Source: Apostichopus californicus (Eukaryota > Echinodermata > Holothuroidea > Aspidochirotida > Stichopodidae). Taken from it: a stretch of 45,450 nucleotides of DNA. The DNA lies in contig JAIPMN010025019.1 of assembly GCA_020650975.1 (NCBI GenBank), positions 1 to 45,450 of the forward strand, in the 5' to 3' direction. Positions 1 through 13,400 of the stretch are shown here, piece after piece. The position numbers and the translations under genes are program-made. The notes beneath the pieces were generated by a model. It was not told the origin of the DNA and searched no databases. It saw only the letters and a list, made by a program, of their open reading frames with translations. Positions within the stretch are counted from its first letter, which is position 1, and each line of letters starts with the position of its first letter.

Positions 1-98
1 GGGGGGGGGGGGCGGAATGATACTTCCGCCCCACCATATTTTTCACTGGGGGGGCTGGCGCCCCCCAGCCCCACCGGTTCCTACGCCCTTGCTCGCTG
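1..98 (-). mobile_element. GC-rich end of a hAT-like MITE (truncated by window edge)
   Basis: A G run at 1-12 and, near 45-92, a G/C-rich block ending CGGTTCCTACGCC. Read on the minus strand it begins GGCGTAGGAACC followed by long G runs, a layout like the other GC-rich termini in this window (3301, 20277, 21075). Only one end is inside the window. Confidence 0.4.
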
Positions 99-559
99 AC
101 ATGTCTTTATTTCCGTGCTTCTCGCTTCGGGAGGGAGACAAGAAGTCTCAGAAACGTTACAACTTCAGGGAGCTTTGTACCTGGACGACGCTAGATATCG
201 GAGATTATATTCCACCGAGTAATTAGATACGAGTACACATTCCTCTTTCTGACATGTATTGTTGTGCTCAATGTGACAATGCTGCAGCTTGTAGGAGCTC
301 CATTGCACCGTGTAGTCCCAACCAATAACACGTGACGTAATCATGGAAACACCGTTCCTAAACGCGTCTCAGCATACAGCCGTAATTATAATACAAATTT
401 TCACTTATGTTCCTTTAATTTGTAAAACGTTGCTATGCCAGTCACTGCAGTCGGTCAAAAACAAGAAGAAGTTAATCGGTCTAGAAAAGAGTTTAGCCTA
501 CTGTACATCCCCTTTGATCTAGTCGAATTTCGGAAATTATACCCCAAATTAAATTGTCT

Positions 560-920
560 TAAACCGGTGTTTGTCCAAACCTTGATGTTTCATCTCCGAT
601 GTTTTGACTGTTGGTCCCAAATTTTCGACGTTATATCTCCAAATATATCTCCAAATGTTGATGTTTTATCTAACAATTGCAATATTTTATCACGAAATAT
701 TGACACTTTGTATATATATGGCTGCATTTCATAGCGAAATTCGACGTTTTGGCACCACAATTTGACCGTTTCATTTCGAAATATGTCGTTTCATCCCGAA
801 AACTATGCTAGCCTATTTATCTCTAACTTCTGACATTTTTCTCAACAGTCCCCAAAAAATCTCCAAATTTTGACATTTAATGTCGCAAGTTTGAAGTGAC
901 ATCTCGAAAGGTTTAGGCCC
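560..920. repeat. Degenerate quasi-periodic array
   Basis: Roughly every 20-30 bp a variant of GACGTTTCATCTCGAAAT or its parts recurs (for example near 590, 627, 660, 690, 740, 775, 860 and 885). The units are too diverged to be a clean satellite. They look like the inside of an old MITE or an eroded minisatellite. Confidence 0.4.
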
Positions 921-1129
921 CTACGACCAAATATTACGTTTAAGTAGTGCCACGCCGAGGAGGGGAGGACTGTTCCTCCAATCAATATTACCTCAATCAA
1001 GATTCTCCCAGGACTCCCCCCCCCCCCGAGTCGGCTGCGGTAGATCAAAACTGAAACATTCTCCCTTACACCAAAATTTCTTTTATTGGGTAATATTATG
1101 GCTAACGAAATGATACACTTACCGGGGTC

Positions 1130-2000
1130 TACTCCCCCTAGAACCCCATAAGGGCTTTGAAGTACATTCCAATGAAATTTGAATCTTTAGAATGTATTTC
1201 TGTGCTTAAGATATTGCTACAAGAGAACTGTATGAAAGCGGTATAGCTTCGGGGCTTGGAATACCTTCCTCAGACATTATATTCCTCTTCCTGATATGCA
1301 AATCTCATACCTTTGTGCTTTGAAGTCGCTACGAGAGAACAAGAACTGTCTCAAAATCCAACAATTCCCGGGCTTGCGTCCTGGACCCAGGGGTAGGAAG
1401 CTTCAAAAAAGTGGGGGAGGGGGGAAAACATCAGAGGGGCACTTTCTCATTCCACCGACCACCACTCGTTATGCTATAAACTGATACACACCGGCCATAT
1501 CACTTAAATATATATGATGAGTTAGTATGCTATCAATACTATTATGGTGCACGTGACTCTATCAACCGTTTGATAAAATATTCAAATTAACAAAAGCTTA
1601 AGATATCCAAAAGACAGTTCTTCACCAAAGGGGCACATTTTATTATCCAGTAGGACACGTTTGCTATTTTGGAAAAAGTGGGGGCACGTGCCCACAGTGC
1701 CCCCGGCTCCTACCCCCCTGCCTGGACCCCTACCAGGGCTTTGAAATGAATTCAGTAGAAGTTTAATTTCTCTCTCACACACATGTTCTTTGTGGTTTAA
1801 ACTCGTTATACGCGGGCGCCATTGAATATCTGAAAATGAGTGAGCCCAATGGACTCCCAATATAGGACCCTGAGATACATTCCAGAAAAATGTAAATGTA
1901 TGTGTAATTGCTCTTTCTGACATGTATTTTTGCGCTGAAAAGGTCGAAAAGAACAAGAATTGAAACTGATGCAGCTTCCGGAATCCATACACTGATAGCC
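1130..2000. repeat. Copies of one interspersed repeat with a GC-rich MITE-like insertion
   Basis: Segments starting AGGGCTTTGAA occur at about 1151 and 1735, and a segment with CTCTTTCTGACATGTATT occurs near 244 and 1910, with related copies near 1190 and 1285. Between about 1375 and 1735 lie two G/C-rich ends in inverse orientation (left GGGGTAGGAAGC, right GGCTCCTACCCCCC). This suggests a MITE inside the older repeat. Boundaries are approximate. Confidence 0.4.
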
Positions 2001-3224
2001 AACAACAGTGAACGGTAGTAATAATGAAGTAATTGGCACTTTTATTTCGATCAAATCGATCAACATCCCTCTTGAAAAAAAACATTGGTTTTAATGTACG
2101 ACCCCGGGTTTATGACATTAAAGTTTTGTCACAATTTTGAATTTCATGTAAACATTAAAAATAATTGTAAATTCAAACTGAATTAACCAATGAAGCACTT
2201 GATACAGGTGCGAGTTTAGCACTTACAAAACTTCTGCCCCAACTGTTTGCTTGTCCCCCATTGCACCTCCCACTACATTCCCAATTTTGGAATTTCTGGT
2301 GTCGCCACAACGTTTTCCCTCGAAATTCAATTGGTAAAGGGCCAGGGGAACCAAACTATACCTGTCCTTTAGGTTGAACTTGCAATGTGCCGGGTCTACC
2401 GGTAGTGTTCAAACCTAAGGTTTAAGAAGATATTCCGCTCACCTTTGAAATCATGTGCACAACACTGGTTGAGGTTGTTTTGGGGCCTGTATCCTGTTAT
2501 TATTTACGATACCTCACCGCATGCACACACACAGCTTTACGATAGGGGCGCATCGGTCCAATCTATAGCTGATGTGGTCTAAATACCCGGACGAGGATTT
2601 AGGCTGACATGGGCCTTAGTACCGGTAGACAGGTGGGGTAACCTAACTTTCAAAAACGGATGGGCCGGAGGGATTGGAATTGAATAAATGGATGAGGGCT
2701 TATGGGATTGATTTGTTGAGATATGTTTGTGTGTAATTTACAGATTACATATAAATGTAGCTTGCCAGTATGTACATACCGTGAGAGGCATCTCCTCGGA
2801 GAAAGACCGATATAGTTGAGTTGAAGAGGAAGGTTTTGATTAATTAAGGGTCCTTATATGCAATCTGGTGCTATATTTGGCAACGTGATCGCCCCGAAGT
2901 AACTTTATGTTCAAGAATTTTCGGGCTTAGTTTGTTCGATATTTATGTTTTTAATTGAGGCGGATAAAAAGTTATAAAAAAATAGGAAATTAACCCTTTT
3001 GCTTTGATAATGATTTAAAATAAGAATATTGAAATTGAAATTCATGCAGGGGAGTCGTGAAGGTTAAGCACGGTTCACGCCGGGCCTCTGTGACCTTGTT
3101 AGTGAGAAAACAACTGGTTATGTGATGGTCGGTGGAAAGAAGTTTTGCTGATAAACATATCGTTTCGTCCTTTTTAAAAAAAGTTTTTGTTTGAGTATTT
3201 GCTTTTAAAGCAACAAATCGCATC

Positions 3225-3301
3225 TGGGGGGAGGGGGTACCTGGGGGCACTTTTTTTTGGGAGGTCACGTGCCCCCCGGCCACCCCTTGGCGACGCCACT
3301 G
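3225..3301 (-). mobile_element. hAT-like MITE terminus
   Basis: On the minus strand the sequence starts at 3301 with CAGTGGCGTCGCCAAGGGG and runs into G-rich DNA containing a GGGGGGCACGTG block. CAGTGGCG starts are typical of hAT termini. The opposite terminus was not found, so this is one end of an eroded or truncated element. Confidence 0.55.
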
Positions 3302-6300
3302 ATTTGTTGTTGTTAGTGTTGGAAGAACTTGGAGTTGGATGAAGGGGCGGGGGCGGCGGAGGATGGTGGTGCATGCATGGTCGAGAGGGGAATGCATGGT
3401 CGAGAGGGGTTGAAGGGACCGTGGAATAGGATCTATTAGAGTGTGATGGACTGGAGCAGGACGGTGGATCGATGGGAGGTGCACATGAGGTTTGATCCGG
3501 TTCATCCAGTTCCTCCACACCTACCCAATCGGATACCTCACTGTCAACTCAACCTCAAACATGTCGGATACTCTACAAGTTTTGATTGATTGATGGATTC
3601 CCTGAGTCAGTATCCAACCTATCTGAATTGTCCACATACAGATATTTCATTTCAACAAATAATTAGCCGTCTTCGTATACCAGTCCTTCAGCAATTTCTA
3701 TCACAATCCAACTCAAGAACCTCCACTGCTACAAATTTTGTGTTTGTATTTGTTGTGTAATTCGGCGGAAAGAAGCTTGGAAAGACTTTTTGTACATCAT
3801 TCCAATCATGGCTCGACGTTTCACCCTCTAAAAGCTCCAGTAGGCTTTCACGCATTGTTTTCCCGTTGGTTTCTGTGTTAGCCCTGTATCTGTCTTCCAC
3901 CTTCGCTGCAGCCTTTATATTCGAGTGCTATTACACGGTATGGCCCTACACCGTATTCATAACCTCCATAGGCTTTCATATGGTAAGTAGATGCAACAAC
4001 AGGCATTCATTACTTCACCAAATATACAACCGAGTGTCTGCATACATGCATAAGGCTGTGCTGTTATGTTGTTGCTCCCTAAACCTTGCAAAGCCGTCTC
4101 AAATTGCATTGACCTCTGTGCATAATTTCGGGGTTCTGCTGGCTGGGTGATTCTAATCCTACCGAGGGGTGCTCTGTTATTGATTACGCGAACAGATAAA
4201 AAGGACAGTCTTATGGTTATAAACTGCACACAAAGACCAATTACTTGTTGTAAAAAAATATTGCAAATGTCCAAAAAAAAGTATGGTAAGATTAAAAGGC
4301 GTTCTTGATGTCTTTCAAATCATCCTTGTTAAACCATAGCTTTTGTTGTCCCCTTTGAAAGTAACCGCCCTTCACTTGTATGCAAATTATTCATGTCTAT
4401 TTAACTAGCTGGTTTTGAATGCATGCGAAAGCAGTATTTGCATGATAATAATGTACAATTGGGTGTCTTCAGTGTAAAAGCGAGGTAGAGTGATCGTGCC
4501 GTCTAGCCACAAGTTGTCAGTTAAAGCTTTTGAAACTTATCCCGACAGTAATGCATATTTCATTAACTTTCACAATCATTCTTTGGGAAAAGTTTTGACA
4601 CGATTGGTATCAACTTGTGTCGTCTGCAAACGATGTTATGAACTTCTATCTGACTTTGTAGGTTCAAGATCTAACCAAAACACTATACAGAGGAGTGTCA
4701 ACTTGCCTTACAACACGGGGTGGCGGTGACTGATGCGAATCGGAGGGTTCAGTTACTTTATTGAGATGCAGGAAACTAAATCACTCAGAGTAAAGTCAAT
4801 CGATGGACCAGCCAGAATCATCGTTGAATAGACTACGGTAAGTTACGTACATGTACCATCTACCGCACATAGACATTAAGATTTGCATATGCAAATTAAG
4901 TGCACAAATGCTCGCAGTACATATATACCTACCTATCCGTGTGCAGTGTACATATAGCTATAGATCTAGTTCAACCTAGATAGGACGGTGTGGTAGTGTC
5001 TACTGTTCAGACCGTGCTTGGTGTCAGGATGACTGTAGAAGCTAATTCCCCCAACGTAACCTAGTTGATAGTACTGGTGTATTGTAAAATGTTTATGGAT
5101 AATGCAATCCTTAACCATGTGATGATGTTTCTAATTGATGCATTAGAATTGCAATAGTCACAAAAGCTAGTCAAGGTCAACTGGTAAATCTTTGCCTGTC
5201 CTGAAACCCAAACTTGGGTTAGTGTAGGGTGTACATCTAGCCTTGATCAACATTAGATTTTGACTAACTTCCAAGGCTGCAACAAGATTTAACCAATAAT
5301 AGAAACTATTCTAAACTATCCTGTCTTAGTAGACACAAGCCTATGTATTTCAAATAAATCTAGGGTTAGCAAATATCTTTGATTGAGAATTAAGTGCACG
5401 ATCTCCCCAAGGTTTGAAGAAAATTGGGGTTTTGAAATGAGCTGCATACCACAGTGGCATATGTACCTGGCCTTATACACCAGTTAAGTACAGCAGAAAT
5501 TTTTTTACCACCACTTTTCTAGGCAAAAGGACATTATTTAGTATGATTTAGACTAAAATGATTCACTAGTTAGTCAATTTCTATCGGCAAGTAGTATTTT
5601 GCTGTCCATTTTTTTTGCGTATCGTAAAAACTGATATTTTAAGAGCCGAAGCCCTTTAGAGAACTGGGTTCTGGATCAACGTCAAACCAAAGGTCATAAA
5701 TATGCAGACCGTGTGTAAATGCATCGCCCTTTACAAGTTAATTGGCTAATGACAATATAGGCTAAGCTCACATTTAGACTAGTGCTGGAGTTGTGTCCCA
5801 TGTACAGTAGTTAGGAAGGCATACATGTATTTGGAGATTTGGGGTTAAGTAATCCCCATTGTACGTATTCACACTAAAACTTGATCCCCCTTGCTGGGTC
5901 AGGATAAGCTATACCTAAAGAGGAGATCACAATTGCAGCCTATCAGATGATGAACCTATTCAAGTTATGAGTGGCAACCAAAACACATTACTTGCTATGT
6001 CAGTTTAAGGCTTATTTTTGATAGTTCCAGGTATAAGTTGGTAATGGTAAGCCGGGCCTTACACTAGTAACGTTAAACCGAGCGTATACATCATGAGTCT
6101 TCAAGACTTCGACAGCGGATATTTGATTAATAAGTTCCTTTTTATTAACTCTTGGTATATAAACTCAACAATGACTTTGGATGGTTAAAATACAGGAGCA
6201 TAAATGCTGATTATAAATATAAGTAAATTAGGGAGCCCTCTGTTATACCTCTGTAGGCTTTGGGAGACAAACTTTAATTCCCTGATACAACTTTGGGAGA

Positions 6301-7298
6301 CAAAGTTGAACCTCCGATTCTACATTAACAATTTACGTCGCCAAGCACAGGGCAAACGCTCTGCCCTTGGACCTGATTGGTTCAAACTTATAGCTGACCT
6401 CTCACCCAATTCTTGATTGGTGAGTGCCAAGCCGATATACAGATGAACACATGCAAATGAGCACTCAACCAGTTTGAACCTGGTTTGGCTGATCTTCCAG
6501 CCCCACAACCCGAATCATTCAAAACAAAACATCTGTACAAGCTTCTAATAGCGTGTGATACATAACCCGCCACACCACAGAGCAAACCACCAAAACGCGA
6601 GCCATGTGTGACGTCATATAATAACAACAAGTGAACAGTATGTCAACACAAACTAGAATACGCTTCACATCAGTGACCTAAACTAAAATTAAGTGTAACA
6701 ATTAAAAAATAAGCCAAATTAATCTATGCAATACAATGCTTTCTCCTTACTGTTCTTAGAGCAGCCAAACCATACCTGGTGGTACCCTTGTGTAAGCAGC
6801 TCAATCAAATCTGGATACTTAATTTATCCACATTTTGGCAACAAGTAGAGAATTACACTGTTGTATTCTGAGCTGTAAAGATAAACTGCGATTACTGTAC
6901 AGGCAGCTTCCTATTGCCCCCAAATATGCATGCTAAAGAGTCAATTTAAGCATGTTTTGCAATGGCTGTCTCAGCATAAAGTTACATTTTATTGCCTGCT
7001 TTAGGTGTGATTTGAATGCTCCATTTGATTGGATCTAGCTAAATTTGCAAGCCAAGTTTATAGAATATAAGCATGCTGTAGATAGTAGATACTAAGTAGT
7101 TGTGGGATGATATGGGGTAAACAAGTTTCATGGACATGTAAAATTTGGAGCAATAAAATAAAGGTTTTTGTCATGATTTAATTAGACTCACTCTCTGTCT
7201 ACACCTGTAGGTACATCACCATTATGAAGTTTGTCATGTAATGTAGGGAAGCATACTTTGGAGATGATCATAGTGCTACTTGATGACTGGATCATAAA

Positions 7299-7445
7299 AT
7301 GGCATCTCCTGAAGCAGAAGATGTGACATCAATGAAGGAGGAACCCACAGATCTTTCTTCACCTAATACCAATCCAAGCTCATCAGGGGAGACCTCCGAG
7401 ATTGTTGATACACCCTCTCTTCCACTAGAGGCTGGTCCACATCAG
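7299..7445 (+). CDS. Crypton-derived gene, coding exon 1
   Basis: This exon encodes 49 residues. The acceptor is a TAG ending at 7210, so 7211-7298 would be 5' UTR; the donor is CAG|GTGTCT, a weaker site than those downstream. Residues 12-20 read MKEEPTDLS: a minimal SUMO-acceptor match (MKEE) directly followed by a PxDLS CtBP-type motif (PTDLS). The phase is 0 at the 3' end and joins in frame to 9803. Confidence 0.7.
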
Positions 7446-10400
7446 GTGTCTATAGAAATATATTTTGTTGATTCCATGCATGTTAAAAATTCAGTCATAT
7501 AATTTGTGTGTATATCATAAAATAATTGATCCGCTATTGCATCACAAAATGCTATACAAACTGTGTGAAGATTTAGCATTTTTTTTACACAGAAACCCAT
7601 GGTATTTGATAAGACAAAATTCATTTCATTACATTCATTAATACGTAGCTAAAAGGTGCTATTTAAGTTCATGAAAACATGAAAACATTAACTTGTGGAT
7701 GACATCGAACACCATTTGTCTTTGACAAATTTGTAATGTATTGTATATATACATGTCATTTGTTGGCATCATAAAAATTGTTTTTTTATCAAATCTTGTG
7801 TCACATCCCAGGTGCTGAGAGAATTCACTGCCCTGTGCTGTATTATTAAAGTCTTCATAATTGACGCACCTTCGTAATTGACAATACCTTCAAATATTAC
7901 TAGCAACGATTCAGCAGGCAACCTAAACTTTTTGCAGTCAAGCAGAGTTATATATTTGATGTCAGGTATATGCTGAACAAATTGTGGTTGTTTTAACTTA
8001 AGCCTCTAACACCCCTCCCCCAGTTTTGCACATATTTTTGGCATTTGGATATGGTACTCCAGGCTAAAAATAACCAAAATTACCTCAATTTGATACCACT
8101 ACTCTCTGGGACCTGACCTGTCTGAGCTTAGGGGCTCAGAGCATAGCAAACAGCATTCAGAGTCAGTTGATGTATACATACTTACACAAAAGTTACAGTT
8201 AGCTTATCGAGGGATGTGTCAATTTAAGGGTATGAAAGAACTTGACACGGCAGACATTGTGTGGTCAAATTCTGCTCAATTGTACGTTGCTTAGGCACAG
8301 AACAATAAATATTTTGAAATCATTACATTTCTGAGAAACTACACAAATGAACAACGCAAACAGTTGAGTGATTTGGATTTTTCCTAGATAGACATTGTTA
8401 ATCAAATCCTTAAGTGCGTCAATTAAGAGCCCACTATGCTACTAAGTAGGCCAGTTAATGCACTCTTCGTTCAATTGTTGAGCCTGTGATGTTTTTAAAA
8501 CAGACACTACCAAAATCAAAGTGGTGTAGCAAAATACCAGTTTGATTGTATTAAACTGTGGAATTTGTACTTGCAGGATCCTTTAACTGTTACTATGTGT
8601 ATTTTAGACGCCAGTGGGTACACAATACACATTGGCAGTTTTGTATACAGAACTGTACATGTGGGTATCAACTGAGTACAAGAACCCTATTGTTTTGGGT
8701 GAAGGTCAAAGGGTCGTCAGCAGTGGGCAAAATTTGAAAATCTTGTAAGCACAATATCTCAAGATAGGACACTTCACAAGATCTCATATTTGACATATTG
8801 CTTCCCTGTAATGAGTACAAGATCCCTAATGTGTTTGGTGGAGGTCAATGCATGGTTATTTAAAGGCTGAGCAGTTTGCCAAAATGGGAAACTATGTATC
8901 TCTCAAAGACCAAAATGTGGTCAAGGTTTATATGTGTGTGGAAGATTACACTTATGGTGGGGAAAATGTCTACCATTGTTCATGCAGGTCAAAGGTCATA
9001 TGAAGTCAACTAGAATGAAATCCTGAAGAAATTGTCAAAATGATATTCTTAAAAAGAGAATATTGACAGTCATATTTTACACCAAGGTTATAAGGGTTGA
9101 CAGTGTTAAATATTTTTGAAACCATTTGGTAATTCATCTTCATCATATATGTGCTGCACCTAATGCAAAATTTATTACTTGGTGGTGGAGAAAATATGCA
9201 TTGAAGGTCATTTAAAGTTTCCTAAAAATGACTCAAACTTTCTCAGACTTAGGGACATCCTCAGAGAACGATAAGATAATGACCAGTCTTGGTTTCAGCG
9301 CTCCAGTATGTGAAAGGATACAATGTATGCATATGAAATTTGCAATTTGAAATTTGCAATTTGAAACTTGCATATGAAATTTGCATATGCATATGCAATT
9401 TTCATATGCATATGAAATCTAAACTTAATTGTAGTTCCAAACATCTACTTTCAGTAGTATTTCAAACCATACTTTCAGTAGTAGTTCCCTCTCATCATGC
9501 CATATCACTGTACATAACAGCTGTAAGATAGCATTGCTAATTTCAGCTAACCAAGAGGTCAAAGATTATCTGCAAAATACCACACCTTAAAGGTGAATTC
9601 CTTCTGACCATTAAATACAGGCAATATAGCTGAAGTCAGTTTAATAATTTTTACCACTTGAGTTCATGCTAGATTTTTAGTAATGGATGGTCAGTTAAAC
9701 TTGCTGAAACCCTTATGTAATCAGTTGTGGAAAGTTCATTTGTATGTTAGTCCGAGAGAGAGAAATTTTTACAGTTCTAAATTTGCCTTTTGCGTTACAC
9801 AGGAGACCACATCAGACGATTGCTCCATGGAGACATACAAAGTATCACTCAATGCAATGCTGATGAGCAAGGAAAGAGAACGTGCCAAAAAGAAAACAAT
9901 TCGAGACAAAACGTTCATGAGCCTTCCGGGTCTTCTGATATTCCGTGAGTTCTGCCTTGAGATGAATGTCTCTATGGATGTGAAGAAGATGCTTGTCAAC
10001 CAGATGGTGGCCAACCTGCAGAAGTTTTTCTTCTACGTCCGGGTGAAGCCCGGCGCGGTGCTCCAGCAGCTCTTTGAGCAGATCAGCATCGTGATCGAAG
10101 CCATGAGGGGAATCAACATCAGGAAAGATGTCAGGTTTAAGAAAGTGGTCCGAGTATGTCGAGGAAGGATCAACAGCTTCGATCACATTCGCTGTCATTC
10201 CCCTCAGATCACGGAACAGCTTTCGATGTTCTGCCTGAGGAAGTTGATCTTCAGCACGGACGTCCGTCCGAACCATCCCACCGGTCTGTTCAATCTGACG
10301 CTCTTCTACATGGTCATTTACATGTGCAAGGGCACGACTCACTGGACAGAACTGAAAGCGATGTTGGTCTCGATGAGAAAGTCTTCTTTCGTTTGTAAGA

Positions 10401-13400
10401 AGGATATCAGCAAAGGAGTCAAGTTTATCACCATACGGAATGAACCTCAGTGCACCGCTGGAAGACTGTACGAAATTCCTGGTATGTTTTTTGTTATATT
10501 TTAATAACCTCCATCTTGTTGATGAAAGTTAGAATTCTGAGCAATCATGGGTCCTCTCAAACTGTTTAACTTCCTGTCCCTCCTGTTTTCGTTCTGTCTC
10601 TGCATTCAAAGCCCTCTACCAAGGAAGAATTTAGTGAGCAGTGTAAATTTGTAAATTTTTAGTACGAGAGGTCACAGCTGAGAAATGTAGGTGATATGAG
10701 TTTGTCAATGCATCAGAATTGATCAGGATTAATTTTTTTATTCCTTTCCAGAGGGGAACATAATCTTTGTCGTCATTTAGTTGTGTGTATGTGTGTGTGC
10801 ATGTCTAAAAATTCTCATGAATATAACACATGGCAAGGGATCAATAAACTTGTTTGCTTTCTGGCGATCACATCTTTTTATCTTACATTGTGCTTGTTTT
10901 GCAGTATCCTTATATCTTCTTAGGCAGTAAATTTTTACAAACAAATATATTATTAACTTTGCAGACAGTTTAATCAGGCTTTATGAGTCGATAGCTAAAT
11001 TGAGTTGCAGTTTGAACTTCAGAGACATATTTTACTTGCTACATTCTGTGCACAGCAGACTGTTCATTCATTTATAAAGGGTTTACATTTGAAGTTACTA
11101 CCCCCCTGTAAACTAGGAGGGGGGTTCTTGAGAGGATGATGATGTGAATTTTTTGAGTTGGATGAATTTGGACACAGATACAATAGATCAGTACTGTTCT
11201 TCATTTTTGAGGTTTTTACTAAATACTGAATTTCTCTATTAAAATCACTATGCTGTCCAATTATACTTTATCGTACCAAATTGCATGATTTTCACATTAT
11301 ATTTTCATTATCAGGTCACCCTATCTGTCCTTTCAAAATCTTCCGCCTGTTCATGTCCAAGCTGTCGATATCGTCTAACTATCTTTGGCAACGTCCCAAG
11401 GCTCATTCCAAGATGAGCGAGTGCTGGTTTCATCCGGACGCTTCCAATACTATCAACAATGACTGGCTGTTGGACCTCACGGAGAAAGCCTCGATGACAG
11501 TCAGCTACACCAACATGTCCCTCGTTCTCACCCCGAGGTCCGTCATGGATTCCACATTGTCGGATCCAGTCTTCACCAAAACATACTCCAATGAGGTACT
11601 TCCATCAATCTTGTCTTTTCATATGTCAGAGTTGTTGCTGCTGCCAAAGTTTATTATTAATACAGTGCAGAACTAAGAGATGATAATAGCATTTCTATAC
11701 ACCAGGGTATAATTGAGTGTTCAAATTTTGTGTACATAGCAGCTTTGAATGCTCTCTTTAGATTAAATTCTCTCATAAGATACGATGGTTCTTGTCTATT
11801 AAACCAGATAGAGACTGTGCATATGTCAGTATATACTGTGATATGAAGGTCCTTTGATGCTGTCCTCAAATATGCCTGATGGTCAAGTAATTATGGCCAC
11901 GTATCCTCAATCTTGAACGAATAGAGTTTTCTGCCACTTTAAACAATCTTTTGTATTTGAGCCATTTAAGTCTTCAACTGAGCACTCTGTAATGTTTGTG
12001 AATAATTTTGAGAGTTTGCCAAGAAAATGGAACTTGAATATATTAGCAAAGGTTTTGGTTTCGATACTTATGGCGTAAAAAGAAAGAGAACTTCAAATAC
12101 TCCAACAAACCGTAGCCTACCATCTATACATAATTCTGCGGTACAATTTATGTGAATTCTTTTTTCTGTATCTTCATATATAACAGTAGGTTTTTAGTTG
12201 AGTGAACCATCTTGTTTATATGTGAGTTTATGTAGTAAACACAGTTCAAATTTAGAAGCATTATTTGTTTCAGTAGCATCTGGAAATGTTCAGAATTCAG
12301 CTTTAAGTCTTATCTGGTGCTAGAACCAGTCTAGCTTTTAGCTGCCTTTTACAAAGCCACAATTACATCCATGCAAGTACTTCTCAATTTAAACAAAAAA
12401 TAAAATGACAGATGCTTTTGACACGTAAAAAGCTTGACACGTCAAATGCTTTTGACACACTTTAAAGCAAGTTTAATCCAACAGCAAAGTTTGATTCAAA
12501 ATGAAAAGACACCCTTGCATATTGGTTAAGTTTGTTCCATAGCCCACTTTAGACCAAATCATTGCTTGACCTGTGAAGAGCACAGAAGTTTTTAGAAAAT
12601 TTCAGCAACATAATTTTGCAGGATGTAATAGATCAATGGATCATAAATTGATGTAAATTATAGATATTAACAGGTTTAAATGGTGGTAATGGAAGTATTT
12701 AGCACAAAGCAATAAATTAAAGTGATGATTGCAAAAGATCTTGTGATATTTAATCACTTAGTCAGGGTATCTTTCTATTGTTGTGTCGGGCAACCAAATT
12801 ATATTAAGCTGAACGTTTTCATTCGTTAATGCTATGTTGTTGTACTCGCAGTTTTAAGCTAGCAGGAATTTCAAGAGATGAGACATACAGTTACTTACAT
12901 TCTTCTTTGGTATCAACAACATTTTTGTCATAACTTTGTTTGTTACACAGGTTAAAGAAATTCCTAACCCACCAAAGTTTGATTCATCAAATCTAGACAG
13001 TGCCCTTCCAGGCGGTAATGATAAATTGGAGATCAAACTTTTGAACTCGAGTGAAGCTCAAGTGGAGATTCGACTCACAGACATTCTGTGGAAGGAACTG
13101 TTTCCGGAATGGGACCGTACACGACTAGTGTCCGGTTATCAAAATCACGTCGACTTCATGAAGCATCTACTTGAAGTCCACAAAACATGCAAGGATGAGT
13201 CGTGCTGTAACCCGGAGAACGAAATAGAAGAATCCACTGAGGAGGGGTCCACCAGTGACCAGCAAGCATCTCAAGAGAATCCCTCCACCACTCCCATAAC
13301 CATTCCAATTAACGTCGCTCAACACGGCTTCCAGAATTCATCTTTGCTGACCGTGGTGAATAACAATACTGTCGTCCCTCAGACTGTACAGGGAGCTCAT

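Larger units (their letters stand above)
1..7210. other. Non-coding flank rich in repeats
   Basis: I see no convincing gene here. Short open frames are small, unconserved in look and often built from G/C runs. The stretch to about 3310 holds MITE ends and degenerate repeats; 3310-7210 is mostly unique AT-rich DNA. A good splice donor (ACG|GTAAGT at 4838) could close a 5' non-coding exon of the Crypton-derived gene, but nothing else supports it. Confidence 0.6.

Noticed and set aside
435-734. 99-residue plus-strand open frame
   Set aside because: It runs through the degenerate GACGTTT array and has no recognisable protein features; most likely non-coding.
1582-2085. 167-residue minus-strand open frame
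   Set aside because: It overlaps dispersed repeats and a GC-rich MITE end. The composition looks random and two other frames are open over the same stretch.
2711-3309. ATTTGTTG at 2711-2718 matching the 8 bp after the MITE terminus at 3301, as a possible target duplication
   Set aside because: The sequence following the left copy does not start with a CAGTGGC-type terminus, so the match is probably chance.
9845-10342. 165-residue minus-strand frame opposite the recombinase-like exon
   Set aside because: Shadow of the coding exon on the other strand; the sense frame has splice sites and family resemblance.
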